From Ruminococcaceae bacterium KH2T8 (lineage in GTDB: Bacteria; Bacillota; Clostridia; Saccharofermentanales; Saccharofermentanaceae), in NCBI GenBank assembly GCA_900111435.1, contig FOIY01000001.1, positions 186,001 through 250,000 on the forward strand: a stretch of 64,000 bases of DNA. The letters are read 5' to 3'. Shown piece after piece: positions 36,765 to 45,540 of this stretch. Position 1 is the first letter of the stretch. The number at the start of each line of letters is the position of its first letter. The translations under genes were made by a program, and so were the position numbers. Under the pieces are notes generated by a model. That model ran no database searches. It saw only the letters and a program-made list of their open reading frames with translations, and was not told the origin of the DNA.

Positions 36765-37457
36765 ATGAAAAAGTCTAAAAGCATATTGTTGGGAACACTC
36801 GGAGTTATCGGAGGATTGGGATTATCTTTTATAGTCATAGCCGGCTTTATCGGTATGAAGGCAAGAAACGGCGACGCAGTGCTGAAAAAAGAATTTGAAG
36901 CTTACTACCCGGAAGACGAATTTTCAAATGTTCAGAGCATGATGAAGACACAAGAACCTGTTCTCGAAATGGACTCGGCAAGATTTCCCGGAAAGAAGAT
37001 AAGAGTTACAAGGCGCGACGGAGAGATCGTAAGCAATTATCCCGCATATATTCACGGGGATGCCATCAGTGACTACTATGTCGATATCGCCGATGACTTT
37101 ATCGATTGCGATAATATGAGAGCTAACTGGTGCGGTTCCGAACTGGGATTTGTGAGTTACTTCCCGTTAGAAGATATCAGCGACGAGGAATTCATAGATC
37201 GATATGTCGACAACTATGAATTCCACTTAAGCCTTTACTACGACGAGTTCCCGTCACGAGAAGAGATTCAGGCAGATCTTACGGAACTTGCGGGAAGTCT
37301 TGATTCACCCTGCTATATCGGAGTCTTCCTGTACCACACAGGTGATACCGATGAAGATAACTGTGAATGCAGTTATTTCTGCACGGTCGACGAGAATAAC
37401 AACTGCACCATAACGGTCAACGAATATCATGTCACGCTCGAGGATCAGGACATCTGA
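36765..37457 (+). CDS. Membrane-anchored protein of unknown function, paralogue of the preceding lipoprotein
   Basis: 230 residues. N-terminal hydrophobic anchor (about 7-30) without lipobox, then an acidic extracytoplasmic domain with five cysteines and the YYDEFPS block shared with the neighbour. Its ATG is one base after the upstream stop, so translation is coupled. Last gene of the run. One paralogue is lipidated and the other helix-anchored, so the copies may present the same domain at different depths in the envelope. Confidence 0.72.
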   Translation: MKKSKSILLGTLGVIGGLGLSFIVIAGFIGMKARNGDAVLKKEFEAYYPEDEFSNVQSMMKTQEPVLEMDSARFPGKKIRVTRRDGEIVSNYPAYIHGDAISDYYVDIADDFIDCDNMRANWCGSELGFVSYFPLEDISDEEFIDRYVDNYEFHLSLYYDEFPSREEIQADLTELAGSLDSPCYIGVFLYHTGDTDEDNCECSYFCTVDENNNCTITVNEYHVTLEDQDI

Positions 37458-37492
37458 TCTCAGTGTCTCCGCCGGTCACAACAACAAGATCA

Positions 37493-37526
37493 AAGCCCCG
37501 ATCGTGAATCAACTCGACCGGGGCTT
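37493..37526. terminator. Hairpin between convergent operons
   Basis: AAGCCCCG/CGGGGCTT 8-bp stem, 18-nt loop with weak inner pairing. Short T-runs on either side; probably serves both directions. Confidence 0.6.
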
Positions 37527-37565
37527 ATCCTGTGCGCATCAGCACAACTTAGAATAGGGAAAAGC

Positions 37566-38672
37566 TCAAACTATACTTCCGCCCCACTCTACTACCGTAA
37601 AGCCTGTTCTTTCGGCAGGTTCGGGCATAGGAAGCTCACATCCTTCCGGGATCTCTACAGCTTCGTCAAGTGGCGTAAATACCATATAGACTCTGATAAC
37701 CGTATCAGGTGCGGGAGATACACTAAGCTCTGCCATCTGCTCATATTCTTCCATCGGGAAAGATATGAGGTTATAGGCATTTCCTTCCATCAAGGGAAGC
37801 CAGTATGATATGAAATCATCTATCTCACTGTCATTTAGTCCCGCTGCCTCCAGATACATCTCAAGGAATTCGGCAGTATCGGATCCCGCTACGCATATAG
37901 CCTGATCAAAGTTATCGATATCCCAATATGTCTCGCCCTCCCAGAAGATATAATCGTAATTTCTTCCTGTAGCATGATCATAGAGCGTGCCGTCAGGTGA
38001 TGCAGTAACATTCCATGTACTGTCACTACTTATCTGCGGATATGTGCAAGTGAATTCTCCGTCAAGATCAATACCAACCGTCACATCAGTCTCTTCTTCA
38101 GGATAAAGGTAGATAACGGGCTTACGCACGTCATGAGCATGAGGACTTTGCGGATCATACAATCCAAAGAAATCCGCATCCTCTAACTTTGTCGTTTCGA
38201 GATCGCATCTGGCATGAACGTTATCGTCCTCATCTACAATGACCATCTTATAGTTACCCTGTTCAATATCCGAGATATCCAGGCAGAAATCACAGATAAA
38301 AAGAGCAACATCCTCTCTGTAATTCGCCTGCATATTCCATCTGATGGAGCTGTCATCTGACGCTACGATCTCACAATCGCTCCAGTTCTTGCCAAATTCA
38401 GGCTTATACATGATCACGGTAAGATCCGAATCAAATTCCCTCGGATCAAAACCTTCAGCAGCCGTACATTCGACTTCGAGAAAACTGTTTTCACCCGGAA
38501 CCACATCGAAAGTCAGCTGACTCTCGCCCTCGATATACGTGAACCAGTGAACCTCATCAATGACCGAATTAAATGAGATCTGCCGATTGTGATCCTTATC
38601 ACTGTCAGATGCAGAACAGGATGTCAACAAACACGCAGCAAGGATCGCTGCAACTGCCTTTGTCTTTTTCAT
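37566..38672 (-). CDS. Lipoprotein with conserved KPVIYLYP domain
   Basis: 368 residues, lipobox LLTSC. The first half looks like an Ig-type beta domain (VPGENSFLEVEC). The second half begins RKPVIYLYPEEETDV and continues FTCTYPQISSDSTW and DYIFWEG, a block I recognise from uncharacterised secreted proteins of Gram-positive anaerobes. No catalytic motif or function known. Single gene, convergent to the PstS-like operon. Confidence 0.75.
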   Translation of the reverse strand: MKKTKAVAAILAACLLTSCSASDSDKDHNRQISFNSVIDEVHWFTYIEGESQLTFDVVPGENSFLEVECTAAEGFDPREFDSDLTVIMYKPEFGKNWSDCEIVASDDSSIRWNMQANYREDVALFICDFCLDISDIEQGNYKMVIVDEDDNVHARCDLETTKLEDADFFGLYDPQSPHAHDVRKPVIYLYPEEETDVTVGIDLDGEFTCTYPQISSDSTWNVTASPDGTLYDHATGRNYDYIFWEGETYWDIDNFDQAICVAGSDTAEFLEMYLEAAGLNDSEIDDFISYWLPLMEGNAYNLISFPMEEYEQMAELSVSPAPDTVIRVYMVFTPLDEAVEIPEGCELPMPEPAERTGFTVVEWGGSIV

Positions 38673-38781
38673 AAGCTATCGCCTCACTTCCAATAAAGGT
38701 CTTCACCACTATTGACGCAGAGGCGCAGAGCAAGTTGCACCGGTGATTCAAATGCCGCAATTATCACTCAAAGACGAACTG

Positions 38782-39300
38782 TCACTTCTTCTTTTTCTGA
38801 CGGGCCAGGCTCCTGATCTTATCGCACACTTCACCCGGGCACTGACTCTTGTCGATCACATACACACTCTTCTTTTGCGTAAGGATCATTTTCGAATCGC
38901 TGTCTTCTGCTATAAACAGGCTCTTATACGAAACTCTTACAGAGGTCCATTCAGTTGTCCATATCAGATATTCCCCGTAAAATGCTACTCGCCTTTCGAA
39001 GCTGTCGGGCAATCCGTATTTTCTGTTGAGCCTCAAGAAACGGTGTACCGTAAGCGCAGCAGGAATAGGAGTTACGAGCATAATAAGAAATGCCAATATC
39101 AGTACCGCCATCAACCAGATAAGGAAGCCGTAATGCCCTACTATAAAGGCTGTACCTAATACTACGAGCAACACAAAAAGCCGAAAGAAAGTACCAAAGC
39201 TCACGAGATACTTCGCATACGTCCTGACATATTCCGCATCGTGAGTGTATTCGTAAGCCCAAAGCGGAGTCCTGCCACCCGAGATATCGTAGGCGATCAT
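38782..39300 (-). CDS. YcxB-like membrane protein
   Basis: 172 residues. Two adjacent hydrophobic helices (about 35-80) with an N-terminal arm and a C-terminal PH-like beta domain (YGEYLIWTTEWTSVRVSYKSL ... KKSVYVIDKS) match the YcxB-type layout. It ends with a basic tail. ATG overlaps the stop of the next upstream gene (ATGA). The upstream gene encodes the same fold, so this is a divergent tandem pair. Function unknown. Confidence 0.78.
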   Translation of the reverse strand: MIAYDISGGRTPLWAYEYTHDAEYVRTYAKYLVSFGTFFRLFVLLVVLGTAFIVGHYGFLIWLMAVLILAFLIMLVTPIPAALTVHRFLRLNRKYGLPDSFERRVAFYGEYLIWTTEWTSVRVSYKSLFIAEDSDSKMILTQKKSVYVIDKSQCPGEVCDKIRSLARQKKKK

Positions 39301-39815
39301 GTATTCACCTCCCCTATCTTAGACGAAAGAAAGCTATTAGTCTTCTCGTCGAGAGAACTCTTAGGTATCAGCATGAATCGTCCGAGGCTGTCTACTATAT
39401 AAAAGTCAGCATCCTCACTCATATGACTCATCTTGTCAAACCTGTATTTATGCGCGCCTGTCCTGTTAAGAAATATAAGGCCCTTATCGTAAACATCCCA
39501 TCTGTAAGCCTTCTCGGGATTTCTCATCGCATGATCTATACCCTTCTTCTTCATGAAGAGCCAGTATGCAAACCCCAGTGCCATACAACCTACGCCAATA
39601 TTGATGCAGATTACCCTCGAAAGCGTCATATCACGGTTAGCGAGCAGGATACCGATAAAATACACGATACCGAAAAAGATATAATTCGGGAGCAAAGTCT
39701 GCTTAGACAATCGATTTGCATGCTTAGTCAGCATCTTACGCGCGATATCTTCATCGTAGCGATACTCGAAACTGCCGATCAGTTCCCCAAGATCTTCCGC
39801 ACTGAACTGAACCAT
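39297..39815 (-). CDS. YcxB-like membrane protein (second copy)
   Basis: 172 residues from ATG 39815, 9 nt after GGGGGA; a GTG three codons earlier is too close to the ribosome site. Two hydrophobic helices (about 45-90) sit between an N-terminal amphipathic stretch and a C-terminal beta domain containing YRWDVYDKGLIFLN and MLIPKSSL. Co-directional with the macrodomain gene upstream (gap of a few bases) and overlapping the other YcxB-like gene. Confidence 0.78.
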   Translation of the reverse strand: MVQFSAEDLGELIGSFEYRYDEDIARKMLTKHANRLSKQTLLPNYIFFGIVYFIGILLANRDMTLSRVICINIGVGCMALGFAYWLFMKKKGIDHAMRNPEKAYRWDVYDKGLIFLNRTGAHKYRFDKMSHMSEDADFYIVDSLGRFMLIPKSSLDEKTNSFLSSKIGEVNT

Positions 39816-39820
39816 ATCAC

Positions 39821-40336
39821 TCACTCCCCCGCGTGATCCAATACACGGTCGTAGGCGGCCTTTGTATCATCGTCAAAGAGAACCCAGACTATATCGTCAA
39901 AGCTGTCTTTGTGTTGCTCGACAAAATGCCTGACAGCGATCACAGCCGTCATGGCAGCCAGATCTACGGGATAGCCGTAGACGCCTGTCGATATAGACGG
40001 AAAAGCGATCGTCCTGATACCATTTGCAAGAGCGATCTTCAGGCAGTACTCATAGCAGGATGCCAGCAGTTCAGGCTCATTTCTTCTGCCGCCATGCCAT
40101 ATCGGTCCCACGGTATGGATAACGTATTCACACGGAAGATCATATGCCCTGGTCATCTTGGCCTTACCGGTCTCACAGCCGCCTAACAACTTGCACTCAG
40201 CAAGAAGCTTAGGACCTGCGGCTCGATGGATGGCACCGTCTACACCGCCGCCTCCGAGCAGCGAATTATTTGCGGCATTAACTATCGCCTGAACGTCTGT
40301 GATCTTTGTTATATCGCCTCTTATTGTCCTGATCAT
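39821..40336 (-). CDS. Macrodomain protein, probable O-acetyl-ADP-ribose deacetylase (YmdB type)
   Basis: 171 residues, a single macrodomain. [36 protein letters not shown] includes the NAAN and GGGGVDGAI motifs that bind ADP-ribose in the YmdB/MacroD class; [11 protein letters not shown] is the second phosphate-binding loop. It would hydrolyse O-acetyl-ADP-ribose or mono-ADP-ribosyl esters. First gene of a three-gene run with the YcxB-like pair. Confidence 0.92.
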   Translation of the reverse strand: MIRTIRGDITKITDVQAIVNAANNSLLGGGGVDGAIHRAAGPKLLAECKLLGGCETGKAKMTRAYDLPCEYVIHTVGPIWHGGRRNEPELLASCYEYCLKIALANGIRTIAFPSISTGVYGYPVDLAAMTAVIAVRHFVEQHKDSFDDIVWVLFDDDTKAAYDRVLDHAGE

Positions 40337-40393
40337 GCGGTGCCTCCTGCTGAAGGATCATTGTCTAACCATATTAATTCTATCAAGAAACAG

Positions 40394-40531
40394 ATGATAA
40401 CTAAACCTTATACCCTGATTGGTATCTTCATCGTAGCGTTACTCACATTCGTTGTGACAGTAATGAGAAACAATAAAAAACGATCGCCCTCAAAATACCC
40501 CAAGCGGCGATCATTTTTGATTACTAGCTGA
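40394..40531 (+). CDS. Candidate 45-residue single-helix basic peptide
   Basis: ATG at 40394, TGA at 40529-40531. One hydrophobic helix (about 6-24, YTLIGIFIVALLTFVVTVM) followed by RNNKKRSPSKYPKRR. The topology resembles Fst/TxpA-like type I toxins and holin-like peptides. The terminator hairpin lies inside its 3' coding end. Ribosome site is weak (AAGAAACAG). Could be a toxin, or chance. Confidence 0.35.
   Translation: MITKPYTLIGIFIVALLTFVVTVMRNNKKRSPSKYPKRRSFLITS
40476..40517. terminator. Bidirectional terminator downstream of the five-gene operon
   Basis: GATCGCC (40482-40488) pairs with GGCGATC (40506-40512); A-run before and T-run after give function on both strands. It ends the minus-strand operon 40636-45509. 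Confidence 0.8.
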
Positions 40532-40635
40532 GGTTACCGTCTATCGGCAACGTCTCATTTATGTACAAATTCTAACATCCGATATTTTGTGAGTCAATGC
40601 GAAGAGCAATAATCCCATTGCTTTTCTTTACGATC

Positions 40636-42072
40636 TTACCTGTCATTCGCACGCGATCGGCTGTAAGTCTTCGCCGTCGGCTCGGACTCCTTGATCTTGA
40701 CCTCTTCACCCGGTATCTCCTCAAAGTAAGTCATGACCTCCGGGACCTCATCCATCGTTCTCTTGAGCTCAGTATCGGCATGCGAGAGCATTCGGTCCGC
40801 GGTATCGGGCAGATTAAAGAATCCTTCTGTCACCTTTTCCCTGATGCCTGCACGTATATCAGCTTCCACTTCGAAAGAGTTATAGAAGTGACGATTCCTT
40901 CCCCAACCGCAAAAGACGATACCGATGAACATCAATACGATAAAGAAACCGCCTTTAAGGATCGATTCAATTCCGTTAACGAAAGCATCCTGGAAGAATA
41001 CGACAGCGATTATAAGGCTTGCCACCGCTGCGATAGCAGGAAGCAGGAACAGTATCCTGAGCGGCAGCTTTCGAAGTGTGCTGCGAGCTGTAGATACCGG
41101 CATATCGCCATCACATTCGCCTGTCTGACCGTTGACCGCAAATCTGTATCTCATGCCCTCGTACTCGTAGTTCAAAAACCACATCGGAAGGAGCACATAG
41201 CGAGATGAGAGATTATCGGCAGTCGAGGTGTTCTCCTTGATCTCGACTTTGTCATAAGACTTCAGGACATTCTGCGCACACTGCCCCGAATATAGATAGA
41301 GCCTGCTCATTATACGCTCTGTCATATCAAGAGGACATTCATCGAACCTCTCAGCAAAATAACCCTTCAAAGCGTTATCATCGAAAGTCCGAAGTTCCCT
41401 ATAGTCATAAGGCTCGATCGCCTCCATCAAGACATCGTTGACGCCCTTTGAGCCGTCAAACGGAATGCCTTTTACCTGATAATTATACTTGACGTCGAGG
41501 TCGAACCTGTCGCCCGCACCCTCACCGAACTTCTTGGTTCCGAGCGCCTTGACCTTAAGATGAGTATCGCTGTTGACGAGCCAGAAAGGGACATATACGC
41601 CCGTTACCTTGCTCATGGTAGCTTTTGTATTGTAGCCCCTGGGAACGAAAGCCTTGCCGTCCGCAAATTTCTTCAGTTTCTCGACAGCCTCTTCCCTTGT
41701 GACCTTGAAAGGGATATACGCATCAGGTCTAAACTGCCTCGTAAGGGCTATCTTCGTAATATCCTTCGAGCCGCAGAAAGCGCAGAACTCCGAAGTAGTT
41801 CGCATATCCGTAACTACTGACGAACCGCAAGCTCTGCAGACATACTCGACCTTGTTCGATTCTTCGTAGCCGGGGGCCTCTTCATCTCTTCTCTCGAATT
41901 CATAGCACAGTTCCATAGTGTCCTTGTCGTAGACACCTCCGCAATGTCTGCATATGTGCTTATCGAGGATATCGTCCGTGTAGACGTTATTACCGCATCT
42001 CGGGCACTTTATTATGTCCGAATGCCCCGGCGACCAGTTGACTGTTTCGTTTGTGTTTTCCCATATTGCCAT
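40636..42072 (-). CDS. Zinc-ribbon membrane protein, last gene of the VWA operon
   Basis: 478 residues. Two or more treble-clef ribbons near the N-terminus: CPRCGNN ... CRHCGG (23-43) and CRACGSS ... CAFCGSK (78-100). Then a beta-rich region of about 200 residues with YVPFWLVNSDTHLKVKALG, a third Cys site around 275, and two or three membrane helices (about 335-395). A C-terminal cytosolic tail follows. This layout is found in uncharacterised proteins often mislabelled as PriA-like or TFIIB-like. It is separated by 31 bp from the GNAT gene. Membrane anchoring suggests it is the scaffold or sensor of the operon; that is inference. Confidence 0.8.
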   Translation of the reverse strand: MAIWENTNETVNWSPGHSDIIKCPRCGNNVYTDDILDKHICRHCGGVYDKDTMELCYEFERRDEEAPGYEESNKVEYVCRACGSSVVTDMRTTSEFCAFCGSKDITKIALTRQFRPDAYIPFKVTREEAVEKLKKFADGKAFVPRGYNTKATMSKVTGVYVPFWLVNSDTHLKVKALGTKKFGEGAGDRFDLDVKYNYQVKGIPFDGSKGVNDVLMEAIEPYDYRELRTFDDNALKGYFAERFDECPLDMTERIMSRLYLYSGQCAQNVLKSYDKVEIKENTSTADNLSSRYVLLPMWFLNYEYEGMRYRFAVNGQTGECDGDMPVSTARSTLRKLPLRILFLLPAIAAVASLIIAVVFFQDAFVNGIESILKGGFFIVLMFIGIVFCGWGRNRHFYNSFEVEADIRAGIREKVTEGFFNLPDTADRMLSHADTELKRTMDEVPEVMTYFEEIPGEEVKIKESEPTAKTYSRSRANDR

Positions 42073-42103
42073 ATGACCTATCCCTCACATATTTTTGATT
42101 CTA

Positions 42104-42568
42104 TCACCGGGGAATAGGCTGTTCAAGCGGGATCGGACGGCTCATCGTAACGTGAGGGATACCGTCCTCCATGAATTCTTCGGACGTGACTTTAAAGCCT
42201 TCGCCCTCGTAATAACCGATCGCATAGACCTGTGCCTCGAGGTAGATCTCGCGGGCGTGGTAATAGTCCTCAGCAACTTTTACACCCTCGTGAAGGAGTA
42301 TCTTCCCGAGTCCTATCCCATGGGTCAATGTCACTACCCTGCCTATCTGCGCGATCCCGTTAACTTCGTCACGCATAAATACTCGAAGGCATGCCGTAAC
42401 ACGCCCGTTATCGTCCACACAAAATACGTGGATCGCATCCTTATCGAGGTCATCGATATCCATATACGGACAGTTCTGCTCGATGATGAATATCTCCTGA
42501 CGCGTCTTCAATATCTCATAGAGCTCATTGGTCGTGAGCTCGCTAAAATGCTTAGTTGTCCATTTCAT
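42104..42568 (-). CDS. GNAT acetyltransferase, ElaA type
   Basis: 154 residues from ATG 42568 with AAGGA 9 nt upstream. GNAT fold of the ElaA subfamily: IFIIEQNCPYMDIDDLDKDA is typical, and RVVTLTHGIGLGKILLHEGV is the acetyl-CoA loop with a slightly unusual T-x-GIGLGK. ElaA substrates are not established. Start lies two bases from the stop of the PurA-like gene, so co-translation is likely. Confidence 0.85.
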   Translation of the reverse strand: MKWTTKHFSELTTNELYEILKTRQEIFIIEQNCPYMDIDDLDKDAIHVFCVDDNGRVTACLRVFMRDEVNGIAQIGRVVTLTHGIGLGKILLHEGVKVAEDYYHAREIYLEAQVYAIGYYEGEGFKVTSEEFMEDGIPHVTMSRPIPLEQPIPR

Positions 42569-42570
42569 CT

Positions 42571-43737
42571 TCAAATATCCTTCACGGTTGTATATTCGGC
42601 ATTCCTGTGACCCGAAAGATATAGCCTTCCGATGCCGAATTCTTTCGCGAGTTTCGTAAAGTCGTTTAGTGATACGTCGCCGTCATCGCAGGTCAGGATA
42701 TGCTTATCCGTCTCATTCAGGTGCGTTACAAAGAGCGAAGTCACTACATCGTAAGGCACATTATCACGAGTGTCATCTACTGCCCGCGTGATCAGCTCTT
42801 CTGCACTCTTGTGGCGGCCGAACCTTATCTTATCCTGCCATGGATTCGGCATATTGGTAAGGTCCTCAAACATAAGATCGGGATCCTCTTTAAAAGGGCC
42901 CGCTCCGTGTCTCGTAAGATAAGTCCTCGTCACATATACCGCCTCGTCTATACGCATACCGTTAGCTTCCGTTATCGACACGGGATTAGTTATATTGGTC
43001 CTGCTGCACGTAGTATGCGGCCACAGATCTTCTCTCGCATTATCAAGTAAGAGTCCCTGCCCACCTTCGAATACAACATCCTCATAGCCTTGCAGGAGCT
43101 TAGCCTCGCGCTCTGCGAGCGTCACATACTTATCTGCCGCCCGTGCCATGATATCGGCATATCTTTCGCGTTCGAGGGTCAAAGGCTCAGAGATACCATA
43201 TTTCTCATATCGAAGCGGCATATACTCGTCTTCGATCTTCTTCATGAGAATGGCGATATCACCGGCGGAACTTCCAATCAGGTCACCGATCGTTACGGCG
43301 AATTCATTATCCTTACCATACCCCGAACGTCTCGTCGCTTCCCAGATACCCATGCCGCAGCTTCCGTACTTACCATCGCATCTGAGTTCTTCCTTTTTCT
43401 GGTTCAGGAATACGTCGTAGAGCAACGTGACTGCAGCATCAGGCGACGCATAGATCTTTACTTTACGGCCGCTTAATGCACGAAAGTCTTCAGCCTCTTC
43501 TTCGAGCTTATAAAGATCCGGATAAAATGTGCCCGCCCAATAAGTATCAGCTCCGTTAAACGAGCCTGACGAGAGCTCATGAAACACGAACCTTCCTTCG
43601 TCTCTTTCGACCGTATGCGCTGCCTGGGCACCGCCGTTATGACGCACTACGAGAGCATGGCGTCGCAGCGTCAGATGATCGACTGCAAGACCCTTACCCT
43701 CGTCACCGAAATTGTTACCTATAACCGCGTAATTCAT
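42571..43737 (-). CDS. Divergent adenylosuccinate synthetase-like protein
   Basis: 388 residues versus about 430 for PurA. It keeps the P-loop-like GDEGKG with catalytic Asp 12 and the second catalytic His 41 (AAHTV). The surrounding block reads GGAQAAHT instead of GGNNAGHT. The aspartate-binding loop (TTGRRRR in PurA) is absent, replaced near IRFGRHKSAEE. The guanine-recognising KLD reads HLNETD. FEGGQGLLLD and TRHGAGPF are recognisable. So it is a PurA-fold ligase with a probably different nucleotide or amino-acid substrate. It sits three bases after the VWA gene, not with the pur operon at 54.8-60.6 kb. Confidence 0.82.
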   Translation of the reverse strand: MNYAVIGNNFGDEGKGLAVDHLTLRRHALVVRHNGGAQAAHTVERDEGRFVFHELSSGSFNGADTYWAGTFYPDLYKLEEEAEDFRALSGRKVKIYASPDAAVTLLYDVFLNQKKEELRCDGKYGSCGMGIWEATRRSGYGKDNEFAVTIGDLIGSSAGDIAILMKKIEDEYMPLRYEKYGISEPLTLERERYADIMARAADKYVTLAEREAKLLQGYEDVVFEGGQGLLLDNAREDLWPHTTCSRTNITNPVSITEANGMRIDEAVYVTRTYLTRHGAGPFKEDPDLMFEDLTNMPNPWQDKIRFGRHKSAEELITRAVDDTRDNVPYDVVTSLFVTHLNETDKHILTCDDGDVSLNDFTKLAKEFGIGRLYLSGHRNAEYTTVKDI

Positions 43738-43740
43738 CTA

Positions 43741-44595
43741 TCAGATGATCAGATCCTCCATAAAGCCGTCGAGTCTCTTCTCAACCTTGGGATCGAGCTC
43801 ACCTAAGATATCGCTCCTGTTAAGACCCTTAACTTTGCAGATGACCGAGATGATGAGCTCGGGCAGGAGCTTAACGTCATTCTTTCCGATATTGATCGTC
43901 CTGCCGTTGATGATCGTCTGATCAAAATTCTTCTTGATATGGATGTGAAAGAGCTCATAGGATTTAAGTGTCTCAGCTACTATCTCTTCGGACGTAAGAG
44001 TAGACTGCTTATCACCGAAGACTCTGGCGAAAGCAACAGAATCGATCTTACCGTGTGTTCCTGCATCACCGACAGTAAATGCGAAGCCTTTCTCATTTCG
44101 CTTCTTCATGCTGTCCGTATCAGTGTGGCGAGCAAGGAAATACCAGAAGAGCTCGTAGTCCTCGGGAATATCGCCGCCGTTACCTTCAAGCCAAAGCTCT
44201 AAGAGCTGCTCCGCGATCCTGATATCGGACTCGAACTGCGTTACCTGCAAAGGGGCCATATCGCTCTTCGCATCACCGATCGCACCGAACATGAGCTGCG
44301 GATCAGGGATGACATTAGATGCATAGAGCTTCTTCATGAGCTCATTAAGGGAATTCTTTACGATCTCCTCGGAAAGATATCCCATGGATCCCGTGACATC
44401 AACTCCGATCGCGATGGGGGTTGAATGAGGGTGCTCGTCGTTATCCCTTGATTCTCTCATGTTGATGAACCTCGGGTTATACTTATCGAGCATGCGGTTA
44501 TTCCTGAAAAGGTTATCCGCAGTGGCTGCACTTGTTATTCCTCTTGTAGTCCTGAGCTTATCCCAGTCGCTTGCCGTATAGCTTCCTCTTCCCAT
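43741..44595 (-). CDS. VWA-domain protein with MIDAS motif
   Basis: 284 residues. The von Willebrand A core begins IAIGVDVTGSMG (metal site D66-x-T-G-S70), with further ligands likely in FGAIGDAKSD and EGNGGD. The N-terminal 55 residues are a polar arm. No signal peptide or membrane helix; cytosolic. A C-terminal helical tail (205-284) may contact partners. Similar TerY-type VWA proteins work with kinases and zinc-ribbon proteins in stress-response modules, and here the direct neighbour is a zinc-ribbon kinase-like protein (gap 14 bp). Confidence 0.85.
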   Translation of the reverse strand: MGRGSYTASDWDKLRTTRGITSAATADNLFRNNRMLDKYNPRFINMRESRDNDEHPHSTPIAIGVDVTGSMGYLSEEIVKNSLNELMKKLYASNVIPDPQLMFGAIGDAKSDMAPLQVTQFESDIRIAEQLLELWLEGNGGDIPEDYELFWYFLARHTDTDSMKKRNEKGFAFTVGDAGTHGKIDSVAFARVFGDKQSTLTSEEIVAETLKSYELFHIHIKKNFDQTIINGRTINIGKNDVKLLPELIISVICKVKGLNRSDILGELDPKVEKRLDGFMEDLII

Positions 44596-44609
44596 ATCAG
44601 ATATCTCCT

Positions 44610-45509
44610 TTACTTTTGATCATTCTCGCTGAACTGATGAAAATTATGTCCGCCGAATCCGTTCATTATAACGTCGTCCCATGCCTTAAAGTCATCGTAA
44701 GCAGTCGACTTCGGCCTGCCGTTTAAAAATTTCCTGCAAAGCTCGGGCGCTGCATTGATATCCGTCAGTCCCTTCGCGATCTCACGAAGATCCTCGAGGT
44801 AGTTCCTCCTCTTAGAGTGACTAACGTTCTCCCAGCCTCCGAAGATAAAGAGCTCATGAGTCTTGGGGTTGATATACAGATCCTCGAGTGCGAGCTTTCT
44901 GAAATCCATATCGTTGAACTCCAGAAGGCATCCGAGATTTTCGAGCCTTGAGATCATCCAGGCGACCGTAGTCGGCTTTAGATCACTGAAGAGAAAGAGC
45001 GGATAGATATTCTCCTCTTTCGAAAGAATTAGTACATATCCGCCGTCAGCAGTCCTGCTGCTGAACGTGATATTCGGAAGATATCTGCCAAGCCCCTTGA
45101 TATCAGCAGAAGGATATACGATCTCCTTGATGATATCCTCGTAGCCTTGAGCATCACCTCTGTTATCGAAGATGATCGCTATCTTTGTCTTTCCTATGTA
45201 GATCTCTTTACCCTGTAGCGCGACCGAATAATATGACTCAAACTTGATATGAGTACCGCTTTCGGTCGCTATATCCATCAGCGATGCGCTCTGCCAAAGG
45301 CCAAGTACGTCACCGTCATTCTCCGCCATATCATTTGTGAAGCGGTCGCTTTCGAGCATCTCGTCACGTGTGTGTTGGTAATCCTCGAAGTCCCTGTCAG
45401 TCATGTAGATCTTCGATCCGCAGAAGCGGCACACGAGTTCACCGCGTGAACTGACCCTGTACTCTGCACCGCAGTTGTCACATCTGATATTCATGAGCTT
45501 ACTTTCCAT
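44610..45509 (-). CDS. Zinc-ribbon protein with degenerate kinase-like domain, first gene of the VWA operon
   Basis: 299 residues. A zinc ribbon CDNCGAEYRV ... CRFCGS occupies 10-33. From about 70 the order of features recalls a protein kinase: beta-rich N-lobe (KTKIAIIF), a helix with EDIIKEIV, a hinge-like GGYVLILSKE, then MDFRKLALEDLYINPKTHEL followed by IFGGW where kinases have HRDLKPxNLL and DFG. The HRD and DFG residues are not conserved, so I call it a pseudokinase by layout only. ATG follows AGGGAG and a good promoter. Other readings are possible. Confidence 0.7.
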   Translation of the reverse strand: MESKLMNIRCDNCGAEYRVSSRGELVCRFCGSKIYMTDRDFEDYQHTRDEMLESDRFTNDMAENDGDVLGLWQSASLMDIATESGTHIKFESYYSVALQGKEIYIGKTKIAIIFDNRGDAQGYEDIIKEIVYPSADIKGLGRYLPNITFSSRTADGGYVLILSKEENIYPLFLFSDLKPTTVAWMISRLENLGCLLEFNDMDFRKLALEDLYINPKTHELFIFGGWENVSHSKRRNYLEDLREIAKGLTDINAAPELCRKFLNGRPKSTAYDDFKAWDDVIMNGFGGHNFHQFSENDQK

Positions 45510-45540
45510 ATCCGTTCTCCCTATCTGTCACGATAATCTG

